From Streptantibioticus parmotrematis (GTDB lineage: Bacteria > Actinomycetota > Actinomycetes > Streptomycetales > Streptomycetaceae): a stretch of DNA of 64,000 bases. The notes under the pieces are model-generated. The model searched no databases. It had not been told where the DNA came from and saw only the letters and a list, made by a program, of their open reading frames with translations. This document shows, in pieces, positions 49,339 to 57,694 of the stretch; within the stretch, counting starts at the first letter, position 1, and every line of letters begins with the position of its first letter. A program made the translations under genes and the position numbers. The stretch lies in the NCBI RefSeq assembly GCF_019890615.1, contig NZ_JAINVZ010000016.1:62001-126000 (forward strand), read 5' to 3'.

Positions 49339-50568
49339 TTGAACGTCTCCGCCTTCCTCTACCCCTGGGACGTCGTCGGGGATCCGGACGCCCCGCGGCG
49401 GCTCGCCGACCTCGGGATCGGCCGGGTGACGCTGGCCTCCGCGTACCACTCGACGCGCGCGCTCACCCCGAGGCACCCGCACCGCAGGCTGGTCACCGCC
49501 GCGCACTCCGCCGTCCTGTATCCGCCCTCCCCGGAACACTGGCGGGACGTGCCCCTGCGACCGCGTGCGCAGCGCTGGCTGGAGTGCGCCGATCCGTGGG
49601 GCGAGGCGGCGGCGATGCTGGCGGACGCCGGGATCGAGGCGTCCACCTGGGTCGTGCTGACCCACAACTCCCTTCTGGGCGGCGAGCATCCCCGGGCCGC
49701 AGTGCGCAACGCCTACGGTGACTCCTACCCCTGGGCGCTCTGCGTCGCCCGGCCCGAGGTGCTGCGGTACGCGGTCGCCCTCGCGGCGGAGGCCGGGGCG
49801 CGGCCCGGGGCGCGCGGGGCCGAGCTGGAGGCGTGCGGCTGGTTCGGCGTGGAGCACGCGCACGCGCACGACAAGACCGCGGGCGTACCGCTCGGCGGGG
49901 CCGCGCGCTACCTGACGTCGCTCTGTTTCTGCGGCAGTTGCCGCCACGGCTACGCGGAGCTGGGCGCCGACCCCGACGAGCTGCGGGACGCGGTGCGCGC
50001 GGCGCTCGCCCCGGTGTGGTCGGGGGAGCGGGGGCCGGGCCCCGGGCCCGACGACCGCGAGGGGGAGTGGGCGGAGGTCGTCGCGTTGCTGGGCAGCGGG
50101 TTCGCCGCGTTGACGCTTGCCTGGCGCACCCGTGCGGCCCGCGCGTTCCAGCGGGCGACGGTGGCGGCGGTGCGCGAGCGCGCGGGGCGACCGGACTTCC
50201 CCGTCCTGCTGCACGCCGACCCCGCGCCGCACCGCAGCGGTTCCAACGCCGGGGTGGACGCGGCCGACGTCCTCACGCACGCGGACGGCGTGGTGCTGCC
50301 CTGCACCGGGCCCGAGGCGGTCCGCGAGGACGTGCTGCGGCCGTTCCGTACCGCTGTCGAGGGGCGCCGCCGCGATGGTGACGAGCCGGTGATCGCCGCC
50401 AACCTCACCGTCGTCTCCGGCATGGGCGGCAGCCCCGGCACGCTGGCCGACGACGCCGCCCACGCCGCCGCGCTCGGCGCCAGCCAACTGCGGCTCTACC
50501 ACGCGGGAGTGGCCGCCGACGCGGACCTCGCGCTCGCCGCCCGCGAGCTGGCCCGGCTGAGCGCGTGA
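49339..50568 (+). CDS. Uncharacterised TIM-barrel-like protein of the uronate region
   Basis: I cannot assign a family with confidence. The 409-residue cytosolic protein opens MNVSAFLYPWDVVGDPDAPRRLADLGIGRVTLAS, which looks like a glycosidase-type beta/alpha barrel strand. It has STWVVLTHNSLL, EACGWFGVEHAHAHDKTAGV and a CFCGSCRHGY motif with three cysteines that could bind a metal, and later VLLHADPAPHRSG, DGVVLPCTG and a C-terminal AAALGASQLRLYHAGV. The start is TTG 49339 with CAGGAG upstream. It lies 127 nt after kdgD on the same strand, so a role in uronate or uronoside processing is plausible (inference). Confidence 0.6.
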   Translation: MNVSAFLYPWDVVGDPDAPRRLADLGIGRVTLASAYHSTRALTPRHPHRRLVTAAHSAVLYPPSPEHWRDVPLRPRAQRWLECADPWGEAAAMLADAGIEASTWVVLTHNSLLGGEHPRAAVRNAYGDSYPWALCVARPEVLRYAVALAAEAGARPGARGAELEACGWFGVEHAHAHDKTAGVPLGGAARYLTSLCFCGSCRHGYAELGADPDELRDAVRAALAPVWSGERGPGPGPDDREGEWAEVVALLGSGFAALTLAWRTRAARAFQRATVAAVRERAGRPDFPVLLHADPAPHRSGSNAGVDAADVLTHADGVVLPCTGPEAVREDVLRPFRTAVEGRRRDGDEPVIAANLTVVSGMGGSPGTLADDAAHAAALGASQLRLYHAGVAADADLALAARELARLSA

Positions 50569-50644
50569 TCGCGCCGGGGCGCGGTCCGGGGGAGACTGGA
50601 GGCGGACCCGAAGGCATTCATGCATTCATGACTGAAGGGCACTC

Positions 50645-51616
50645 ATGGACTACGCAAAGCTCGGCACGACCGGCCTCGACGTGTCGCGGATCTGCCTCGG
50701 CTGCATGAGCTACGGCGATCCCAAGCGCGGCAACCACCCCTGGTCGCTGGACGAGGAGGCCAGCCGGCCGTTCATCCGCCGGGCCGTCGAGGCGGGGATC
50801 AACTTCTTCGACACCGCCAACGTCTACTCCGACGGCTCCAGCGAGGAGATCGTCGGCCGCGCGCTCGCCGAGTACGCGAACCGCGACGAGATCGTGCTCG
50901 CCACGAAGGTGCACGGGCGGATGCGGTCAGGACCCAACGGCGGCGGCCTGTCGCGCAAGGTGATCCTCAGCGAGATCGACCACAGCCTGCGCCGCCTGGG
51001 CACCGACTACGTCGACCTGTACCAGATCCACCGCTGGGACCCGGTGACGCCGATCGAGGAGACCCTGGAGGCGCTCGACGACGTCGTACGGGCGGGCAAG
51101 GCCCGTTACATCGGGGCGAGTTCGATGTACGCGTGGCAGTTCGCCAAGGCGCTGCACACCTCCGAACGGCACGGCTGGGCGCGGTTCGTCACCATGCAGG
51201 ACCACTACAACCTGCTGTACCGCGAGGAGGAGCGGGAGATGCTGCCGCTCTGCCGGGACGAGGGCGTCGGCGTCATCCCGTGGAGCCCGCTGGCCCGCGG
51301 CCGGCTCACCCGGGACTGGGACACGGGCAGCGCGCGCAGCGAGACCGACGAGTTCGGCAAGAGGCTCTACCGGGAGTCCGACCGGGCCATCGTGGACGCG
51401 GTCGCCGAGGTGGCGGCGGAGCGCGGGGTGCCGCGTGCGCGGGTGGCGCTCGCCTGGCTACTGCGGCAGCCGGGGGTCACGGCGCCCATCGTCGGCGCGA
51501 CGAAGCCCGAGCACCTGGACGACGCGGTGGCGTCCGTCGACCTGACGCTGACCGACGAGGAGTGCGCCCGCCTGGAGGCGCACTACACGGCCCGCGACAT
51601 CGCCGGCCACGCGTAA
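50645..51616 (+). CDS. Aldo/keto reductase
   Basis: The 323-residue protein is a beta-subunit-type AKR with the full tetrad Asp56 (NFFDTANVYSDG), Tyr61, Lys88 (VLATKVHG) and His129 (DLYQIHRWD), the IPWSPLARGRLTRDW NADPH loop and a C-terminal APIVGATKPEHLDDAVASVDLTLT. It reduces an unknown aldehyde or ketone with NADPH. It is 76 nt from the TIM-barrel-like gene and may belong to the same sugar catabolic set, but AKRs are common and the link is weak. The short repeat GCATTCATGCATTCATGA precedes the start. Confidence 0.93.
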   Translation: MDYAKLGTTGLDVSRICLGCMSYGDPKRGNHPWSLDEEASRPFIRRAVEAGINFFDTANVYSDGSSEEIVGRALAEYANRDEIVLATKVHGRMRSGPNGGGLSRKVILSEIDHSLRRLGTDYVDLYQIHRWDPVTPIEETLEALDDVVRAGKARYIGASSMYAWQFAKALHTSERHGWARFVTMQDHYNLLYREEEREMLPLCRDEGVGVIPWSPLARGRLTRDWDTGSARSETDEFGKRLYRESDRAIVDAVAEVAAERGVPRARVALAWLLRQPGVTAPIVGATKPEHLDDAVASVDLTLTDEECARLEAHYTARDIAGHA

Positions 51617-51687
51617 CCGCCCCCGGGAAGTCCTTGGGACCGCCGTCGCGCGGCGGCCCCAAGGCCCCAGGCCCCGGGCCCCAGCGG

Positions 51688-52116
51688 TCAGGCGCGTGGG
51701 GGCGGCAGGGTCAGGCCGGTGACCGTGTGGGCCTGGATCACCGTGCCGGTGACCCGGGCGTTGCCGCTGATCTCGTTGTGAACACCGCTGACGCGAGGGC
51801 CGAACTCCTCGACCAGCGCGCGCAGTTCGGCCACCGCTTCCGGTTCCCGGCGCACCAGGCGGCGCAGGTCCGCCTCCCACTCGCCGCGGATCGCGGCCAC
51901 CGCGTCGGCGTCCCCCGCGTCCCTCGCGACGGTCAACTCCGTCCGGGAACGCTCCAGTTCACCGGCGGCCCCCTCGGTACGGGCCGCGTCGCCCCGGCCG
52001 AACAGCGCCGCGATCCGGGTCCTGGCCTGCGACCAGCCGTCGCTGACCATCAGCCCCACCAGCGTGGTCGCCCCGGACGTCGCCAGCGCCGCCAACTCCG
52101 TTTCCATTCCGGCCAC
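51688..52116 (-). CDS. Small protein with N-terminal hydrophobic helix and amyloid-signalling-like C-terminus
   Basis: The 142-residue protein has no standard enzyme domain. Its N-terminus (METELAALATSGATTLVGLM, then VSDGWSQARTRIAALFGRGD) is a hydrophobic or amphipathic helix, followed by charged helices with heptad-like pattern (ELERSRTELTVARDAGD; EADLRRLVRREPEAVAELRALVEE). The C-terminus (NEISGNARVTGTVIQAHTVTGLTL) has the spaced Gly and V-I-Q pattern of bacterial amyloid signalling (BASS/RHIM-like) motifs. This order recalls Bell-domain cell-death effectors paired with NLR proteins. No NLR gene is adjacent. GTG 52116 or ATG 52107 may be the start. Function is inference. Confidence 0.6.
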   Translation of the reverse strand: MAGMETELAALATSGATTLVGLMVSDGWSQARTRIAALFGRGDAARTEGAAGELERSRTELTVARDAGDADAVAAIRGEWEADLRRLVRREPEAVAELRALVEEFGPRVSGVHNEISGNARVTGTVIQAHTVTGLTLPPPRA

Positions 52117-52181
52117 TTCCCGCCCCTTCCGCCCCTCGGCGCCCGCGCGGACGCCGCTTCGTCACCCTTCGTCCGCCGACC

Positions 52182-52985
52182 CTAGCCCTCGGTCCTGACG
52201 CCGCGCGCCGTGATGGTGACCAGGGGGAGGGTGAACTCGCCCTCGGCGGTCTCCGGGCGGGCGCCCAGGTACGCGCGGACCTTCTCCAGGGTCGCCGTCC
52301 GCTCGGCGTCGTCCATCACCAGCAGGTGGGAGTGGGTCGCGACGGTCGCGGTCAGGGACTCGACGGTGCGCGGCTGGCCGTGGGTGAACCTGCGCTCCTC
52401 GGTCGCGCCGAACGCCTCGTGCCCCATCAACGGCTTCGACCGGTCCCCGGAGCGGGACAGCGACGGCATGCTGACCAGCAGGTCCCGCAGTCCCGCCACC
52501 CACTCGACCCGGTCGTCGTCCGCGTTCCACAGCGCGCCGAGCACGCCGCCGGGCCGCAGCACCCGGGCGATCTCCGGCAGCGCGCGCTCCGGGTCGAACC
52601 AGTGGAAGGCCTGGCCCACCAGCACCGCGTCGAACGAGGCGTCCGGGGCCGGGATCGACTCGGCGGTGCCGGTCCGCGCGGGGACGCCGGGCAGGTCGCG
52701 CCGCAGCTGGTCGAGCATGCCCGCGTCCGGTTCCACGGCCTCGACCGCGTCGGAACCGAGGCCCATGCCCAGCAGGACAGCGGTGAGCTTGCCGGTGCCC
52801 GCCGCGAGGTCCAGCACCTTCAGGGCGGGCCTGGCGGCGACCGGCTCCAGCAGCCAGCTCACGGCCTCGCGCGGGTAGTCCGGCCGGTGCGCGGCGTACG
52901 CGCCCGCCTCCGCACCGAACGACGAGGCGCGGCGGGCGCGCTGTCCCGCGTCGGGGGCCGAGGGGTTCTGGGTGTCGTTGGTCAT
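52182..52985 (-). CDS. Class I SAM-dependent methyltransferase
   Basis: The 267-residue protein has the SAM-binding motif I VLDLAAGTGKLTAVLLGMG, an acidic motif II (VEAVEPDAGMLDQL), QAFHWFDPERALPEIARVLRPGG (post-motif) and a C-terminal substrate part. It resembles the YcgJ/UbiE-like group with an N-terminal RRASSFGAEAGAYAAHRPDYP. The substrate is unknown. On the minus strand TAAAGT (52998-52993) ends 7 nt before the ATG with no Shine-Dalgarno, so the transcript may be leaderless. Confidence 0.9.
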   Translation of the reverse strand: MTNDTQNPSAPDAGQRARRASSFGAEAGAYAAHRPDYPREAVSWLLEPVAARPALKVLDLAAGTGKLTAVLLGMGLGSDAVEAVEPDAGMLDQLRRDLPGVPARTGTAESIPAPDASFDAVLVGQAFHWFDPERALPEIARVLRPGGVLGALWNADDDRVEWVAGLRDLLVSMPSLSRSGDRSKPLMGHEAFGATEERRFTHGQPRTVESLTATVATHSHLLVMDDAERTATLEKVRAYLGARPETAEGEFTLPLVTITARGVRTEG

Positions 52986-53060
52986 ACCAAGGACTTTAGA
53001 CCGGCCGTTGCCCGCGTTCCGGTCGCTGCCCGCGTTGCGTGGCGAATGCGGACGCGGGGG

Positions 53061-53843
53061 TCACAGACGGCGGGTGGCCAGGGTCAGCCGGTCCCGGGCG
53101 TCCAGCAGCGCGTCCCTGATCATCTGCTCGTGCCCCGGGGTGAGCCGGGCCACCGGCACCGAGCAGCTGATCGCGTCGCGCGCCGGGGTGCGGTACGGGA
53201 TCGCCACGCCGAAGCAGCGCAGGCCGAGGGTGTTCTCCTCGCGGTCGACCGCCCAGCCGCGCTCGCGGATCGCGCGCAGTTCGTCGATGAGCCGCTCGCG
53301 GTCGGTGATCGTGTGCTCGGTCACCGCCTCCAGCGTCGCGGGCAGCAGCCGTCGCACCTGCTCGTCGTCGTGGGTGGCCAGCAGCGCCTTGCCCAGCGAG
53401 GTGGCGTGCGCGGGCAGCCTGCGGCCGACCCGGGTGAAGGGGCGCAGGTAGTGCTGGGACTGCCGGGTCGCGAGGTAGACCACGTCGGTGCCGTCGAGCC
53501 GGGCGAGGTGGATCGTCTCGGTGGTGTCCTCGGCCAGCCGGTCCAGGGTGGGCCGGGCGGCGGCCACCACCTCGTCGCCGTCGATGTAGGAGGTGCCGAC
53601 CAGCAGCGCGCGCACCCCGATCCCGTAACGGGTGCCGGTGGCGTCGGTCTCGATCCAGCCCAGGTCCACGAGCGTGCGCAGCAGCATGTAGAGGCTGGAC
53701 TTGGGGTAACCCACGGACTCCTGGACGGCGGCGAGCGTGTGCATGCCGGGCCGGCCCGCGAAGAACTCCAGCAACTCCACCGTGCGGACGGCGGACTTGA
53801 CCTGCGCCCCACCGTTCGCGGTGCCGCTCTCGACGCCGCCCAT
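53061..53843 (-). CDS. IclR-family regulator, probable controller of the aldarate genes
   Basis: The 260-residue protein has an N-terminal wHTH (SAVRTVELLEFFAGRPGMHTLAAVQESVGYPKSSLYMLLRTLVDLGW, about 17-63) and an IclR effector domain (TIHLARLDGTDVVYLATRQS; LPAHATSLGKALLATHDDEQV; ENTLGLRCFGVAIPYRTPA; GHEQMIRDALLDARDRL). AAGGAG precedes the ATG. It is divergent from the semialdehyde dehydrogenase gene, and a near-perfect 26-bp palindrome lies between them. Sugar-acid pathways are commonly IclR-controlled, so it likely senses an aldarate or keto-acid (inference). Confidence 0.92.
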   Translation of the reverse strand: MGGVESGTANGGAQVKSAVRTVELLEFFAGRPGMHTLAAVQESVGYPKSSLYMLLRTLVDLGWIETDATGTRYGIGVRALLVGTSYIDGDEVVAAARPTLDRLAEDTTETIHLARLDGTDVVYLATRQSQHYLRPFTRVGRRLPAHATSLGKALLATHDDEQVRRLLPATLEAVTEHTITDRERLIDELRAIRERGWAVDREENTLGLRCFGVAIPYRTPARDAISCSVPVARLTPGHEQMIRDALLDARDRLTLATRRL

Positions 53844-53921
53844 CGTTCGACTCCTTCGACCCCTCTTGTCCGCACGGTGCGCCGGACGTAGGCTCGCCGA
53901 CGACCATATTCACATTCACGG

Positions 53922-53947
53922 ATGCCGTTCAGTATACCGAACGGCAT
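53922..53947. promoter_or_regulatory. 26-bp near-perfect palindrome between the iclR-type and aldehyde dehydrogenase genes
   Basis: The arms ATGCCGTTC and GAACGGCAT are perfect, and the centre AGTATACC differs from symmetry at one pair. TATACC in the centre could be the -10 for the dehydrogenase gene. This is a strong operator candidate for the divergent IclR protein. Confidence 0.75.
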
Positions 53948-53960
53948 GGGAGGTCTCGCG

Positions 53961-55523
53961 GTGACAGCGGCAGCAGAACCAGTCTGGAGCGTCGACCCCA
54001 GGACCGGGAAGCGCCGCGAGCAGGTGACCGCCGAGGCCGCGCCCGCCGACGTCGACGCCGCGGTGACCGCCGCCGCCGGTGCGGCGAGCGCCCTGGCCGA
54101 CCTCGCCGCGCGCGCCGCCTTCCTGCGCACCGCCGCCGAACTGCTGGAGGGCGACGCCGAGCGGGTCATCGCCACCGCCGACGCGGAGACCGCCCTCGGC
54201 ACGCCCCGGCTGACCGGTGAACTCGCCCGTACCGCCCACCAGTTGAGGTCCTTCGCGGACGTGGTGGACGACGGCGCCTTCCTCGACGTCGTCATCGACC
54301 ACGCCGACCCGGCGGCGGCCCCCGCGCCCCGCCCCGACCTGCGCAGGACCAAGGTCCCGCTGGGCGTCGCGGCCGTCTACGCCGCCTCCAACTTCCCGCT
54401 CGCCTTCTCGGTGCCCGGCGGCGACACCGCCAGCGCGCTGGCCGCGGGCTGCCCGGTGGTGGTGAAGGCCCACCCGGGTCACCCGGCGACCAGTGAGCTG
54501 ACCGGTGCGCTGCTGCGCCGGGCGGCGGCCCGCGCCGGACTGCCGCAGGACGTGGTCCGCGTGGTGCACGGGTTCGACGCGGGTGTCGCGCTGATCCGGC
54601 ATCCGCTCGTCGCCGCCGCCGGGTTCACCGGTTCGGTGCGCGGCGGCCGGGCGCTGTACGACGCGGCGGCGACCCGGCCGCGGCCGATCCCGTTCCACGG
54701 CGAACTCGGCAGCCTCAACCCGGTGCTGGTCACCGAGGCCGCGGCGGCGGAGCGCGGGCAGGACATCGCCACCGGGCTCGCCGCCTCCTTCACCCTGGGC
54801 GCCGGGCAGTTCTGCACCAAGCCAGGTCTCGTCCTGGTCCCCGAGGGCACGGACGGCGACCGCCTGCTGATCACGCTCACCGACGCGGCCCGCGAGGTCC
54901 CGCCCCGTGTGCTGCTCGACAGCCGCATCCGCGAGGCCTTCCTCGCCGGGGTGCGCGAACGCCTCGCGCTGCCCGGCGTCACCGCCCCCGTGGAACCGGG
55001 CGAGGGCGAGGGACTGGACGTGCGCGCCGGTTTCCTCAGCGTCCCCGCGAGCCTGCTCGCCGCCGACAGCCACGCGGCGCTGACCCACGAGTGCTTCGGT
55101 CCCGTCACCGTGATCGCTCGCTACGGGTCACCCGATGAGGTGGAAGCCGTGCTCGCCGGATTGCCGGGCAACCTGACCGCGACCCTCCACCTGTCCACCG
55201 CGGAACGTGAAGGCGGGCACGGCGCCGCCGAGCTGGTCGCGCGGGTGTCGGCGCTGGCCGGACGCGTGCTGGTGGGCGGCTGGCCGACCGGCGTCGCGGT
55301 CACGCCCGCCCAGCACCACGGCGGGCCCTACCCGGCCACCACCTCGCCGTACACCTCGGTCGGCACCGCCGCGATCGAGCGCTGGCTGCGGCCGGTCGCC
55401 TACCAGGACACGCCCGCCGCGCTGCTCCCGCCCGAGCTGCGCGACGACAACCCGCTGGGCCTCGCGCGCCGCGTCGACGGCCGCCGGGAGGCCGGGAGCG
55501 GGGCGGCGGCGCGGCTAGGCTGA
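53961..55523 (+). CDS. NADP-type aldehyde dehydrogenase (2-oxoglutarate semialdehyde dehydrogenase-like)
   Basis: The 520-residue enzyme has the ALDH catalytic Cys in GAGQFCTKPGLVLVP, the catalytic Glu in FHGELGSLNPVLV and the VYAASNFPLAFSVPGGDTASALAAGCPVVVKAHPGHPATSE segment typical of the KGSADH group. In oxidative uronate catabolism this group oxidises 2-oxoglutarate semialdehyde, the KdgD product, to 2-oxoglutarate. GTG 53961 is chosen because GGGAGG (53948-53953) lies 7 nt upstream; earlier ATGs at 53922 and 53946 lie inside the palindrome. It is controlled by a divergent IclR protein. Confidence 0.88.
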   Translation: MTAAAEPVWSVDPRTGKRREQVTAEAAPADVDAAVTAAAGAASALADLAARAAFLRTAAELLEGDAERVIATADAETALGTPRLTGELARTAHQLRSFADVVDDGAFLDVVIDHADPAAAPAPRPDLRRTKVPLGVAAVYAASNFPLAFSVPGGDTASALAAGCPVVVKAHPGHPATSELTGALLRRAAARAGLPQDVVRVVHGFDAGVALIRHPLVAAAGFTGSVRGGRALYDAAATRPRPIPFHGELGSLNPVLVTEAAAAERGQDIATGLAASFTLGAGQFCTKPGLVLVPEGTDGDRLLITLTDAAREVPPRVLLDSRIREAFLAGVRERLALPGVTAPVEPGEGEGLDVRAGFLSVPASLLAADSHAALTHECFGPVTVIARYGSPDEVEAVLAGLPGNLTATLHLSTAEREGGHGAAELVARVSALAGRVLVGGWPTGVAVTPAQHHGGPYPATTSPYTSVGTAAIERWLRPVAYQDTPAALLPPELRDDNPLGLARRVDGRREAGSGAAARLG

Positions 55524-55592
55524 CGCCGCCGTACGGGCCGTCCGCACGGCACGCCCGTACCGCTCCCTTTCCGTACCGAAGGACCGCCCGCC

Positions 55593-56300
55593 GTGTCTCA
55601 GCGCACCCCCGCCACCCCCACGACATCGCGCCGACGCCGGACCGCGGGCCTGCTCGCCGCGCTGTCCGCGCTCGCCGGGCTCGGCCTGACCGCCTGCGGC
55701 GCGCACGACGGCGCGCCCGCCGCCCGGATCAGCGCGAGCAGCGTCGCCGACACCGCCTCGGGCCCCGCGTCCGCGCCCACCGCCGTGCCCACCGTGCCGC
55801 GCCGCACCGCCGAGGGGCGCACCACGACGCCGCCGTGGCCGGTGCCCGCCGACCCGGCGGCGCGGGTGGCGGCGGCGGGGCTGCCGATGATGGGCGCCGA
55901 GGGCCAGGTGATGCACATCCACGCCCACCTCGACGTGCTGGTGGACGGCAGGCCCGTGGTGGTGCCCGCGCTGATCGGCATCGACGAGCAGGCGCAGCGC
56001 ATCAGTCCGCTGCACACCCACGACACCTCCGGGGTGATCCACATCGAGTCCCCGGTCAAGGCGGTCTTCACCCTCGGCCAGTTCATGACCGAGTGGGACG
56101 TCGCGCTGGACGCCGGGCGGCTCGGCGGCCTGACGACCGGTCACGGAGACACCCTGCGCGCGTACGTCGACGGACACGAGACCAAGGGCGACCCCGCCGC
56201 GCTCACCCTCCACGCGCACGACGAGATCGCCCTTGTCTACGGACCGGCCGACACGCCGGTCAAGGTCCCGGGCTCCTACCCGTGGCCGCAGGGGCTGTAA
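55593..56300 (+). CDS. Lipoprotein with histidine-rich HIHAH/HTHD domain
   Basis: The 235-residue product has an Arg-rich n-region, hydrophobic core and lipobox LTAC (Cys about 35), so it is a lipid-anchored extracytoplasmic protein. A disordered Ala/Thr/Pro linker follows. The C-terminal domain has VMHIHAHLDVLVDG, SPLHTHDTSGVIHIESP and LTLHAHDEIALVYGP, with many His that could bind a metal such as copper or zinc. I do not recognise a named family. GTG 55593 has GAAGGA upstream. It is convergent with ectD, with 32 nt between the stops. Confidence 0.72.
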   Translation: MSQRTPATPTTSRRRRTAGLLAALSALAGLGLTACGAHDGAPAARISASSVADTASGPASAPTAVPTVPRRTAEGRTTTPPWPVPADPAARVAAAGLPMMGAEGQVMHIHAHLDVLVDGRPVVVPALIGIDEQAQRISPLHTHDTSGVIHIESPVKAVFTLGQFMTEWDVALDAGRLGGLTTGHGDTLRAYVDGHETKGDPAALTLHAHDEIALVYGPADTPVKVPGSYPWPQGL

Positions 56301-56332
56301 CGTCCCTGACCGGCACAGGAGCCGGGTGACCC

Positions 56333-57238
56333 TCAGCTCACCGGTGTGAAGTCCCGGGCCCCGATGAACTCGGGGCGCCGGGCCGGGGCCGCGAACGGCT
56401 CCACCGCGGTGTTCTCCACGCTGTTGAACACGATGAAGACGTTGCTGCGCGGGAACGGGGTGATGTTGTCCCCGCTGCCGTGCATGCAGTTGCAGTCGAA
56501 CCAGGTGGCCGACCCGGGCTTGCCGGTGAACAGCTTGATGCCGTGCTGGCCGGCCATCTCGGTCAGCGCCGCGTCGGACGGCGTGCCCGCGTCCTGCATC
56601 TGCAGCGAGCGCTTGTAGTTGTCCTTGGGCGTCACGCCCGCGCAGCCCAGGAACGTCCGGTGCGACCCCGGCATGATCATCAGGCCGCCGTTGGTGTCGT
56701 GGTTCTCGGTGAGCGCGATCGACACCGACACCGCGCGCATCCGCGGCAGTCCGTCCTCGGCGTGCCAGGTCTCGAAGTCGGAGTGCCAGTAGAAGCCGCT
56801 GGCGCCGAAGCCGGGCTTGACGTTGATGCGGCTCTGGTGCACGTAGACGTCGGAGCCCAGGATCTGCCGGGCGTGCTCCACCACCCGCGGGTCGCGCACG
56901 AGTTCGGCGAAGACGTCGCTGATGCGGTGCACCTCGAAGACCGACCGTACGTCCTTGGACTTCGGCTCGATGATCGCGCGCTCGTCCGCCCGCACCGCCG
57001 GGTCGGCGACCAGCCGGTCGAGTTCGGCGCGGTAGCGGTCCACTTCCTGCGGCGTGATCAGCTGGTCCACCGCCAGGAAGCCGTCGCGGTCGAAGTCGCG
57101 CAGCTCGGAGGGCTGGACCGGGCCGGGGGCGCCGGGCTTGGCCCACACCACCGGGTCCTGGCGGGGCGTGGTGACCTCGGCGGTGCCGCGGGTCGGGTAG
57201 AGGTCGGTGGTCTCGGGGGGCTTCGTCACCGTGGTCAT
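56333..57238 (-). CDS. ectD: Ectoine 5-hydroxylase
   Basis: EctD uses Fe(II) and 2-oxoglutarate to turn ectoine into 5-hydroxyectoine. The 301-residue protein contains the EctD signature FYWHSDFETWHAEDGLPRM (His and Asp iron ligands) followed by RAVSVSIALTENHDTNGGLMIMPGSH with the distal His. The start DLYPTRG lies in an N-terminal region of EctD type. It is the last gene of ectABCD and starts 3 nt after the ectC stop. No crotonase or transporter is attached. Confidence 0.97.
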   Translation of the reverse strand: MTTVTKPPETTDLYPTRGTAEVTTPRQDPVVWAKPGAPGPVQPSELRDFDRDGFLAVDQLITPQEVDRYRAELDRLVADPAVRADERAIIEPKSKDVRSVFEVHRISDVFAELVRDPRVVEHARQILGSDVYVHQSRINVKPGFGASGFYWHSDFETWHAEDGLPRMRAVSVSIALTENHDTNGGLMIMPGSHRTFLGCAGVTPKDNYKRSLQMQDAGTPSDAALTEMAGQHGIKLFTGKPGSATWFDCNCMHGSGDNITPFPRSNVFIVFNSVENTAVEPFAAPARRPEFIGARDFTPVS

Positions 57239-57241
57239 CTG

Positions 57242-57640
57242 TCAGGCCTCCTCGGTCAGCAGCGGATAGACGCCGTTCTCGTCGTGCTCCTCCCGTCCGG
57301 TGACCGGGGGGTTGAACACGCACACGCAGCGGAAGTCGGTCTTGGGTCGCATGGTGTGCCGCTCATGGCCGTTGAGCAGGTACATCGTGCCCGGCCTGAT
57401 CCAGTGGGTCTCGCCGGTCTCCTCATCGGTCAGCTCGGCCTCGCCCTCGACGCACAGGACGGCCTCGATGTGGTTGGCGTACCACATCGACGTCTCCGTG
57501 CCCGCGTACATCACGGTCTCGTGGAGGGAGAAGCCGACGCCTTCCTTGGCCAGCACGATGCGCTTGCTCTCCCAGGTGCCGGACGCGGCCTTGATGTGCC
57601 GGTCGGTGCCCTCGATGTCGTTCAGCGATCGGACGATCAC
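57242..57640 (-). CDS. ectC: L-ectoine synthase
   Basis: EctC cyclises N-gamma-acetyl-diaminobutyrate to ectoine. The 132-residue cupin has [64 protein letters not shown], with Trp and His in [11 protein letters not shown], and HERHTMRP as a metal-site His. Length is normal for EctC. It is 54 nt after ectB and 3 nt before ectD. Confidence 0.97.
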   Translation of the reverse strand: MIVRSLNDIEGTDRHIKAASGTWESKRIVLAKEGVGFSLHETVMYAGTETSMWYANHIEAVLCVEGEAELTDEETGETHWIRPGTMYLLNGHERHTMRPKTDFRCVCVFNPPVTGREEHDENGVYPLLTEEA

Positions 57641-57694
57641 GTGGGTTGTGCCTTTCTGTGATGCGTGAGCGCGGCTGCGGCAGCGGCGCGGGGG

